Source: Paraphaeosphaeria minitans
Taxonomy: Eukaryota > Ascomycota > Dothideomycetes > Pleosporales > Didymosphaeriaceae
Assembly (NCBI GenBank): GCA_015832175.1
Contig: WJXW01000003.1
Location: forward strand, 868,001-932,000
DNA length: 64,000 bases
Reading direction: 5' to 3'
The notes beneath the pieces are model-generated. The model saw only the letters and a program-made list of their open reading frames with translations. It was not told where the DNA came from and searched no databases. Positions within the stretch are counted from its first letter, which is position 1; each line of letters starts with the position of its first letter. The translations under genes were made by a program, and so were the position numbers. This document shows positions 52,084 to 61,668 of the stretch, one piece after another.

Positions 52084-55000
52084 ATGTACGTTGAAAAAGA
52101 AAGCGCGGCGGAGCACCCATTCCCTCATGTTGCAACCGAAAGCGAGGGAATTGCAGACAAGACATCGTGGGAGCCTGGGCTTGGGCAATCCACCAGATTC
52201 CAGAGGAACCGTCAAGAGAATGTCTCAAAAGCATCAGGCCAATCGAAATCTGACACGACAGGAAACGTTGCAGCATATTCATCCTCCACGTTCGACGTGA
52301 TGGAATACATTCAAAAGACACGAGAAGCTAGGAAGGCCTTCCAATCGATGTCCCTGGACCACAGCATGGCACCAGAGCCGACGCATAAGCACAAGCTTCC
52401 CACCCAACCACTCTTCGAACGTAGCACTTCACCCCCGCCCACGCCTGGCCTTCGAACAAGATCCTCCACGTTAAGTTTACGGGGTAAACGAAGAGATCAT
52501 GGTTCCAAGGCCGTGATTGATAAGTCGCTCATCCTCGGCCGACAGAACCCATATTGGATGGAGGTTCTATATGGAAATTCAGAAAGACAGACAACGGACA
52601 CCGATAGCGTTCTTTGGCGGCCTAAGTCGGCACAAAGCGTCTTCGTCCGCACACTATACAATATGCTCGAAGACCAGAGCATTCAACATCTTGTTTCGTG
52701 GTCCAACACAAACGATGCTTTTGTTCTCTCTCCGTCGAGCGAATTCGCCAAGGTTCTGCTTTCGCACTTCCGTCACACCAGCATTTCTTCGTTCGTCAGA
52801 CAGTTAAATATGTATGGCTTCTATAGAGTGCGCGATGAATTTCCGAATGACTCGCTTCAATGGGTGTTCAAACACGCGGATGGCATGTTTCACAGAGGCG
52901 GTCCAGTCGCTGCGCTCACAGCAATCGAATTTCAGGACTGTAAAGAAGGTGTTTTACGTGAAGCAGATCCAGAGACAACTCAAGGCCTCCGGGAATCTCC
53001 ACCCCCGGAGGACTACGCCTTGCCAAATCTCGGTAGCCTGATTGCGGGATGGCAAGCAACACTCTCTCATGATCAAGCAGAAAGGATCTCAAGCGTCGAG
53101 GAAGGCGATATGGTCGATGCACCACAATCTTGGGCCCGCGAAATCGAAGGAAACGATGCTCTCTTTCTAAATAATGATTCAGCTGATCTGCAATCGGCAT
53201 GTTCATCAGCATCGTCTCCAATCAACAACCCTAAGCTGCTAGCGACGGCGGAAAATGCCATCAAGAGGATAGTCCTACCCGAGCTGCTTGCCCTGAGAAA
53301 CAAGCAGAGCACACAAGGGGATCGGTCCGCTATAGAAGACCCCGGAGAACACGTCGTAGAGAGCCGGCAAACAGCCTTGAAAGCACCGCAGTGCATCGTG
53401 GAACAGGATCCACCGCGTCAAAACTCAAATGCTCCAAATCCGCAAAATCACAGAAATCAAGTATTGAGCAGGTCAGCTTCTGCACCAGACAGGATTCACG
53501 AGCAAGATGTTTTGGTGGGGGAAGAGACATCCAGTGATGGCAGCAAAGTATGTGCAGGGACCAGCGGTGGCAATGGTTCCGATTGCCGTCTTCATCGTAC
53601 TTTGAGATCTCCTTCCGCACTTGATACGAACAGCAGTCGAGAGAGCCTGTTGAGCAGCCATGAGGATCCCGAATGTGCCTCTGACACCTCCTCGACATCT
53701 CACCGGGATGTTAACGTTCATAACGCCCTATATTCAGCGATGAACGTAGTCAAAGGTCTCATGCTCCAGAAACTGGTTGTACATGCTCTGACCGAAGCTA
53801 CGGGCGTGATTGGAGGTCATGGCCCTTCAAGCAGAACCTTTGGAGGTGTCAATGCGATATCTACATCACAGTCCTCGACAAACGCTACAAAAGAAAATGG
53901 CGGGAAGCGAGCTCGAGGTGGCGGGCGTGATCCCGACGACGAAGGAGGCGACGATTCGGAAGAAGACGACAACCCACCGAAGAAGAAAAGCCCGTCCCAC
54001 CGAGCCCCGCAGCGGAGGTTGAAGTGTCCATTCTATCAGCGGGAACCAGAAAAATACACCAAGGCAGCTTGCCGGGGCGAAGGTTTCGCGGAGATGGGAA
54101 AGCTAAAGGACCATCTGAAGCGTGTGCACATGCATCCTTTGCGTTGCCGGAGGTGTCACATAGAGATGTCCGAAGAAGAACTGGAAGCGCACATGTTCTT
54201 GGACAAGATATGCACAAAGAGGCCGGCGCCCGCGGACGATCGCATGGCGCCTCAGACACTCTGGAAGCTGGACTTCAAGAGAGCGCCGTTCGTGAATGCC
54301 AGAAGTACGGAGGAGAAGTGGAAGATGCTGTACAGGATGCTATTCCCTGCGGACGCAGAGGAATCCATCCCCTCGTCTTGTTAGTTCCTTGTGAAGTTGA
54401 TACAATAGAGACATAGCTGATCTCGGCGTTAGACAACCGCAACGAAATGTCCCCAGACCTCGCTCGCGCTCTTTCAGAAGCACTCGAGAAGGAGCTCAAC
54501 GAGGAACTTGCACAATTTATTGAGCCTATCATTACTCGTATCAAGGCACGCATACCCGCTATAATCGAGCGTTGTCGGACGACTCTGGCTACTCGAGCCA
54601 TCAATACATTCGAAGATCCCAATGTGAGGATTTCTTTGCCGGAATCAAGCCAGAGTCGACAAGTTGCGAGCGAGTTAGGGAGGTTGCGAAAGAAGTCGAA
54701 CTCTTCGGCTCAATCCCTAAACAATAGCTCTAAGGTGTACTCCCGGCCGGGATTGACAGTAAGCGAAGTGAAAAGGAAGCAACCGCAATATTCGCCAGTA
54801 CCTCAAATGCCGTCCTCCGGAAGTAGTGAAGGAAGCGAAGAGACATCCATGGCTTCTGCGTCAGCCAGCACGGATAACATCACTCCCACGGACAACTTGG
54901 CCATCGTGCAGTGCCCTGGGCCTAGTGCGAACATTACTGGAGTTGGTGATTGGCATATGTACGATTCTACTTCCGTCCCGCTGCAACTCAGTCTAGACAC

Positions 55001-55274
55001 GTCGATGCTGGACTTGGACCTTCCCCCGCCCTGCCAAATCGAGCAAAATCCTGCATTGCGGCCGTACCACAACGATCCATATCTCTACGGCGGTGCTGCT
55101 TTTGGCGCCAACGGCATGCAAGATTGGAGCACCATGGCAACCGTGGGCAGGAAGGGCTCGGAGGGATATCCGCCTCCGTCGGAACAGCTGCTCAACGGAG
55201 AACATGGTTGGATGCAGTCCACGCACTGGCAAGTTCCACCACGGGATCATCTCCCACCACGGTGGGCTAGTTGA
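52084..55274 (+). CDS. HSF-type DNA-binding regulator fused to a C2H2-like domain
   Basis: Exons 52084-54379 and 54433-55274 are joined through a 53-bp intron (gttagt...gcgttag), giving 1045 residues. The join makes IPSS-Y-NRNEMSPDLARAL and keeps frame, so two frames that look like separate genes are one. An HSF-type DNA-binding domain lies at about residues 185-273: SVFVRTLYNMLEDQ, HFRHTSISSFVRQLNMYGFY, then FKHADGMFHRGG. A long polar region follows, with an acidic stretch (PDDEGGDDSEEDDNPPKKK). A zinc-finger-like domain lies at about 646-765: LKCPFYQREPEKY, GKLKDHLKRVHMHPLRCRRC, HIEMSEEELEAHM and EKWKMLYRMLFP. Exon 2 adds a helical start (EALEKELNEELAQF) and a Ser/Pro-rich C-terminus. It is a nuclear regulator by domain content. 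The oligomerisation coiled coil usual in HSF1 is not evident. Confidence 0.85.
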
Positions 55275-56680
55275 TGGTCTGGAGAATTCGACATCCGGAG
55301 TAAATAATACAAGTTATGCACATCGATGGAGTTGACTAGACATATAAACTCGTGTCCACGACCATGAGTCCGGACGTTACAGCCATATCGCAGGGCGCGA
55401 CTGTTTCATCTGCGCATCACACCCCCACATGCACTGTTGTCCCCATGCTAGGCGTGCCTTTCGCCGACGTAACGAACAGGTAGTAACTGTTGATGTCTGG
55501 TAGCCACGGACAGTTTTTCCTGTCTGCGGCGCGAGTGAACGCACTGGTGGCTAGGTCGTAGATGCTAACGACTCCTGTAAGTCGACCCACGGGATGTGCG
55601 GTCGTCAATCTGCGGGCACGGGCAGCGCGCGCAGAAAGCACCTTCTGCCAGCCTAACGGTATCGATTCGGGTGGAATCGAAGTTGGTGTTGGTCTCGCCG
55701 GGCATCCTCACTCGGTCCTCGACGTGACATATCCCCTTTTTTTTCTTTTTTTTTCCCTTGTCGTAAACAGCTTTCGGGGAACCTACTCGAGCGGTCGGAT
55801 AAAGACAGAACAGATGCGATTGATATATATGTCTAATGGAGAAGAGGAGAGATGGAGTAGACAGGGACGTGGCGCGGTCCGGAGCTTCGGGATCGCCTGG
55901 TGACGCAACTCGCTACCCAACCTCGGCATCTGAATTCGGTACATCACGTGATTTCAAAGTTTCCTATGTCCGTCTTGTCGGAGGCATACCCATTGAGATG
56001 AAAAGATAGTTGTAAATTTCCAATTGCGTTAGTAGGTATTCTCCAAGAGTCAATCAAATGGCTCTGTAGATCTGGACGTGCTTCCACAGGCTGTGCTTCC
56101 GTATCTCAGCACAAGACCTGAGCACACCACTAGGTACGTCTGGAACTTGGAGGACTGGGAGACTTGGAACCCAGAGTAGAAAGGTGTAAGCATTGATCGT
56201 ACGTCCGATTATATACAAAATGTACGATGGCGATATGTACAAGCCCCCCATTCGACTCCCCCGCCAATAGAAACCCGCAACGAGCATCTTGGAATGCATG
56301 TGCTTTTCATGTGCCTCGTGACTCGTTTACCCACCTATCTGACATTTGAACCCTCTTCACATGCCAGCCCCAACCACGCCCCAACCCCCCTCTTTCTCTG
56401 TCCCACCCACGTCCCCACAACCGAATAGGTATCCCGACAACCCGGATCGACCTCGGCTCACGTAGGTACATCTCCGTCCGCGCGGCGTGACGCGGGTTTT
56501 CATAGCTTCGCAGCAGCGGTAGGAGGCTGGGTCTAGGGTGGAAGAGAAACATCAGCTTAGGGTCGCATGTGGCACAGTAGGTAGACTACATAATTGGCAC
56601 GCTTTTGTTTCATTTGCTTACAAAGACCGGAGGGCTAGAGAGCCGAGGGTCATGGTAAAGGCACAGGAACAAGAGGACAT
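55275..56680. other. Intergenic, no gene supported
   Basis: About 1.4 kb between convergent genes (HSF-domain gene plus, malate synthase minus). A minus-strand frame near 55580-55420 reads TGVVSIYDLATSAFTRAAD, somewhat protein-like, but it is short and isolated. A cacgtgat element lies at 55946. Confidence 0.45.
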
Positions 56681-58456
56681 TTAGAGCTTGGCAGCGCCCC
56701 TAGGGGGACCTACGTTTGTGATTTCGTTGTAGAGGAGGCTGGACGGGGTCAGCGTTCTGTCTTGCGTGGGAGCGGGTGTTACTTACGAGGTTAGGAATTC
56801 GTCGTATTGCTCGCCCGTCACCTGAGTCTCGAAGTACTTCGCTGCGAGGCTGAACTTGTTGCCCTTGGGCGCCTTATCGCTCAGCTTCTGCGTCTGCTCG
56901 CGGAGCAGCCGCAGCGCATAGCCCTTGGTGACCGTCTGGCCCTCGGCGGTGCTGACGTTGTGCCTGGCCCATTGCCACAGCTGACTCCGCGAGACCTCGG
57001 CCGTCGCGGCATCTTCCATGAGGTAGTTGATGGGCACACAGCCGAGACCCCGAAGCCAGGCTTCCATGTAGCTCAGGCCGATATCGAGGTTCTTACGGAT
57101 GCCAGCTTCGGTGACCGAGCCGGGCACGTTCATGTTGAGCAGGTCGTTGGCAGTGATGTTGACGTCCTCACGGCGGATGTGCATCTGGTTGGGCGTCGGC
57201 ATGTGCTTGTTGAACACTTCGGCGGCAATGGCGGCAAGCGCCGGGTGAGCGACCCAGGTGCCGTCGTGACCGGCGCGTACTTCGCGGAGCTTGTCGGCTC
57301 GGACCTTTTCCATGGCAGCTTCGTTCGCGGCGGGGTCATTCTTAATGGGGATCTGGGCGGCCATGCCACCCATGGCGTGGACTCCTCGCCTGTGGCAGGT
57401 CTTGATCAAGAGCTTGACATAAGAGTCCATGAAGGGAACTGTCATGGTCACCGAGTCGCGGTCTGGAAGCACAAAGTTCGGGTTCTGACGGAAGCGCTTG
57501 ATAGTGTTGAAGATGTAGTCCCATCGGCCGCAATTGAGGCCGGAGGAGTGGTCGCGAAGTTCGTAGATGATCTACAATCAAGTTAGTCTGTCATTGCGGA
57601 ATTTGGGACATGAAGATTCACCTCGTCCATCTCAAAGGCAGCGGTGATGGTCTCAATAAGCACAGTACCACGGATGGTGCCTCGTCGCATGCCAATGTAG
57701 TCTTGTGCCAGGTTGAAAACATCATTCCATAATCTCGCCTCCAAGTGCGACTCCATCTTCGCAAGGTAGAAGTATGGCCCGAATCCTCGCTTGACAAGCT
57801 CGTGCGCGTTAAGGAAGAAGTAGATACCAAAGTCGAACAAGCTACCTGAAATGGGCTCGCCATCAACTGTAAAGTGCTTCTCCTCCAGATGCCATCCTCG
57901 GGCGCGAGCGATAAGTGTGGGGAGGGTGCGATCGGTGCGGAGCTTGTACTCCTTCTCGCCCTGCTTGAAGTCGACCTGTCTGCGAATGGCATCGTAAAGA
58001 TTCAACTGGCCGTTGATCATGTTGTCCCAAGTCGGTGCACTTGAGTCTACCCTAGTCAGCCTACGTTCATGAAAGTCGCAATCGTCAGTCCTTACCCTCA
58101 AAGTCGGCCATGTACGTCCAGACATCTGAATTCAAGGCGTTGACGACCATCTTGCGATCGGTCGGTCCTGTGATCTCCAAGCGCCTGTCTACGAGCCCAG
58201 GAGCTGGTGGTGCACCCTTCCAGGCATCGTTCTCGCGGATGTGTCTGGTCTCTGGGAGGAAGTCGAGCAAATTACCCTTGTCGAGCTCAGCTTGCCGAAT
58301 CACACGTCGCTGTAGGAGCTCTTTCCGGCGCTCGTTGAATGTGCGGTGGAGGAGAGCTAGGAAGACAGCCACATCCTTGCTCAAAACGTGCTTGTTCTGG
58401 TCGTTCAACGCGCCGAGGATGTTAACCTCGCGCAGCAGGCTTTCGGAACTAGCCAT
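56681..58456 (-). CDS. acuE: Malate synthase, peroxisomal (PTS1 AKL)
   Basis: Exons 58456-58096, 58046-57622, 57571-56787 and 56738-56681 (introns 49, 50, 48 bp) give 542 residues, the usual malate synthase A length. Motifs are [20 protein letters not shown] across the first splice, [20 protein letters not shown] with the catalytic Arg, [20 protein letters not shown] across the second splice, [15 protein letters not shown] and [19 protein letters not shown]. The enzyme joins glyoxylate and acetyl-CoA to malate in the glyoxylate cycle, needed on acetate and fatty acids. The 19-codon last exon ends GAAKL. The final AKL is a type-1 peroxisomal targeting signal that would be missed if the frame were read to the stop at 56783. 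Confidence 0.96.
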
Positions 58457-59437
58457 CGTGTATCAATGGTGGTGTAAGGTGCGTATGTGTTTGTCTGTTG
58501 TTCAATATGGATGGTTGGATGGTTGGATGGTTGGATGATTGGATGGTTCCAAGGTAACAGGGAAGAGGGTAGTCTGCAACGGGTACCTAGGATGTGATGA
58601 TGGAAATAGACGTACGTGCGAAGAGCGGCAGAGGCCGGGCACATATATTTCGGACGCAGGACGTCACGCATCTTGACATGGACCGAGGGTCTTTGTCCAG
58701 CATGTCCAGGCGCGCGCTGTGAGTGGAAGATGGTCGCGGCCCAGCGGGCGAGCTTGTGATTGCTGCTTGCCAAGCCGTTTCCGGTGCGGGGTGGACAGCA
58801 CCGTCATCTCAAATCAGCATCACGGTTCCGCTAACTTTCCATTCGAGCTTCAAAACGGGAGTTATCGCGTTGTATGCGGCAAGCCATTATCGTAGTGCCT
58901 ACAACGTTGCGGGCTGTTGCAGGATGGTGACGGAAAGGGACGGAAGGCGATGGAGCTACCGGTATGTCCCCCGATGAGCTCCCTATTTATTGCTCCACCG
59001 TGGACCTCTAACCGTGCACTCGCCACTGACTTTTCGCCGGCTATTGAAGGAATTGTCGATAACATTATACATCTGCTCCAGTTTTCTTCACTGCGAACAA
59101 GGGAGTGAGTTAAGCAAACAACAGATCCTGGCATTTGGAGATACCGGTACCGCAATCCGGCCAGATAGCTACGGCACGGTAGGCAATCCGGCCGAAAATC
59201 GGGCAAAAACAACTACTCGCAAGCCGGAATTTTTTTTGTTATCTTGTTCCATTTCATATTGGATCATACTATTCAAGAACCAATAAACACCGAAGCTAAT
59301 ACAGATATCCAGTCGAAACGATTGCATCGACAACGAAAGAAAAAAAATGTTCCCCATGGCAGTACATCCACATATGGCTGACTTATCCGTGAGACAACAC
59401 CACCATCCATCTGCGGTACTAGCATACGGTTACGCAT
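58457..59437. other. Intergenic with ggatggtt repeats
   Basis: This is the promoter of malate synthase and the 3' flank of the DUF3455 gene. A short ggatggtt octamer tract lies at about 58506-58548, in what is probably the malate synthase 5' leader. No gene is supported. Confidence 0.55.
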
Positions 59438-60100
59438 CTAGTTGAGCGGCAGACCGAGACTCCTCTTCTGTCTACGGGAAGCCATCGCGTCTGGGCAGGC
59501 GTACACCCAGTACTGAGCTTCGTAATTGACCTGGACAACAGCACCCGCAGCTTGTCCAGCGCAAGTGGCGGGTGCTACGCCGCCCTTGGTGTCGAGTCGG
59601 TAGATGCTCCTGACTGCAGTGTTCGTGTTCGTGGCATCAAGCTTGAGCCACGGGACGTCGGTAGCGGCATTGGGGGCGGGGTCAGCCTCGGCCTTCTTGA
59701 GCTGTGTGTTACCAAGCCCAATAATGTCGAATTCGGGAGTGGTGTTGTCGAGGAAGAAGTGCTGGCCGACAGCATTTGCGTCCTCTGCTACAGACCCGAG
59801 GGAGGTCTTATGAGAGACAGCGCACGAAGCGTTGAAGAGGTCGGCAACAGCTCCAACTGAGGCTGGAACTGCGGTCTCGTTGGTGCAGGTATAGTTCTGT
59901 GTCCCTTGGCCGAGTGCGATGAGAACCAGTTGATTGTGGTCACCAGGAGGCGTGAGTTTGCTGGGAGGCTGCTGGACAGTGGACAGACCGCACGTATCGT
60001 TGAGCTGACGACGGAACATGCTTTCCGGGAGACGGTATGGGGCTGGAGCAGCCAAAGTGAGAGGGAGGGCAACTGCCGCGACAATGAGGGAGGAGAACAT
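59438..60100 (-). CDS. Secreted DUF3455 protein
   Basis: One exon encodes 220 residues. The signal peptide is MFSSLIVAAVALPLTLAAPA, then a short pro-like stretch with FRRQ. The body reads LVLIALGQGTQNYTCTNE, SVGAVADLFNASC, VGQHFFLDNTTPEFDI, DVPWLKLDATNT, TAVRSIYRLDTKGGVAPATC and YEAQYWVYACPDA, the signature order of the fungal DUF3455 family (some annotated malate-dehydrogenase-like by error). It has six cysteines in the likely mature part and N-glycosylation sequons (NYT, NET, NAS). It is expected in the wall or medium. The biochemical function is unknown. Confidence 0.88.
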   Translation of the reverse strand: MFSSLIVAAVALPLTLAAPAPYRLPESMFRRQLNDTCGLSTVQQPPSKLTPPGDHNQLVLIALGQGTQNYTCTNETAVPASVGAVADLFNASCAVSHKTSLGSVAEDANAVGQHFFLDNTTPEFDIIGLGNTQLKKAEADPAPNAATDVPWLKLDATNTNTAVRSIYRLDTKGGVAPATCAGQAAGAVVQVNYEAQYWVYACPDAMASRRQKRSLGLPLN

Positions 60101-61668
60101 GTTGGATGACTGGTCTTTCGTTGAATCGCAGTTTCGTAAGGAGTATCTGTACAGCGAAAGAAGAGAGCTACCAGAGCCCGAAGAAGCGAAAGAGTAATGA
60201 AAAGAAGGAAGAAAAGATAATAGACTGGAAGCTGCCGACAGTAGAGTAGTGAGAGCGTGCCTTGAAATTCATGCGGAGCGGACGGGTCAATAAATACTCC
60301 ATCCAGGCACTTGGATAGGTAACGTACATCCATACGTGGCGGAAATCCTGGTATACCGGAAGAACCCAACCAGCTTGCGAGAATCACAGACTTTTCCGTA
60401 ATTCTTGCAAGTTGATTGGTTGTTTCCGGCACACTGGGTGTTCCGCCACGCCTGGATGGACGTTAGTCTGAGCCGAGAGCATCCCAAGGGGGCTGCAAAT
60501 CCCAAACATCGCATATGCCCTCGCATATTGTTAGCGTCTGATAGTGTATGTAGGGAATATTCCGTCCGACGCCAGTGTGCCTGCCGTATGCTCACAGGAG
60601 ACGAGGTGCGGGACAGCGTACGCACGTAGGAGGAAGGTCACTGAATGTTCTGCCGTGTTGGGCTGAAAAAGCATTGCCTGGGCTGCCATTGAAACGCTGG
60701 ATCCAGAACCTGGGGAAATCTTTGACAGATGTTACTCTTCTTTGGCGCAATTGTAAAGGTGGCACGGGTCTCATCACCCCTCATTTGCTCACGGGCCGTC
60801 AGTGATGGGTGTGGTTGTCACGACTCATGCGCGAACCATACCTCGACCGCACGGTGCGATATGCACAGCGATAATGGTGGTTGGGATGCGAAACGGTACC
60901 TGCGGATTTCGCGTCGGAGGATCAAACACGGCTGCTCGTCCAATAAGCAGTCGAGCGCAATTGCACACAGGATTGCCTTGCCGTTCGCGAAACAGGAGCT
61001 GTTCACGCAAAGTTGTCTGGATAGGAATGCGATCCTTCGATTGAAAAGGCAGCATTTTGCTGCTGATGTTGTCGCTACACGAACGTCCCGTACGGTACCT
61101 GATATTGCAGGTGGCCGGGCGACGGATCGCCGGCAGATGTCGTGTGTGGTACGTCTGGAACGCAATGCGCCTCTTGTAGAGATTATCTTGCAGATACTTC
61201 GGGTCGTGATGAAACAGCGAAAGCAAGTCGCAGTGAGATGCTAGCATGTTTGGAGTCCGTGTGCTGTGTGGAGGAAGCCCCTGCGTTCGTCCGGCTGGCC
61301 GTCCATCGGCTGGGTACCTACCTATCAAGACGTACCGCTTCCATCTGGTGAACGTCTCAGGTATATTGAGCGTTGCACGTGGTGACGATGCAGTTGGAGC
61401 GTAGAGGGTTGGAAAAGGAACAGTCGCCGCCACCGTCACCGTCACATGATGTGGCTGTGCCACTGTGGCATGGCAATGGGTGGGGGACCGAGTCGTGCGC
61501 TAAGGCCGAAAGCGGTATGGATAGAGCGCTGTACGATGCAGCAAGCAGCTCAGCCACCCAAAACGCGTGCTCTTTCTTTCACTGCAGCCGCGACGTTGTC
61601 GTTAAGAATTGACAGTGTCCTTATGACAATGTCACTGATGCTTCTCCGTTCGACCCTCGCCAGGCAAC
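60101..61668. other. Intergenic, no gene supported
   Basis: About 1.57 kb between two divergently transcribed genes. Several overlapping short frames on both strands show no family features. A tacctaccta motif lies at 61315-61324. An in-frame TGA at about 61636 closes the ankyrin gene's frame just upstream of its ATG. Confidence 0.5.

Noticed and set aside
54447..55274. A separate gene starting at ATG 54447
   Set aside because: A canonical intron joins it in phase to the HSF-domain gene, and the join region IPSS-Y-NRNEMSPDLAR reads naturally.
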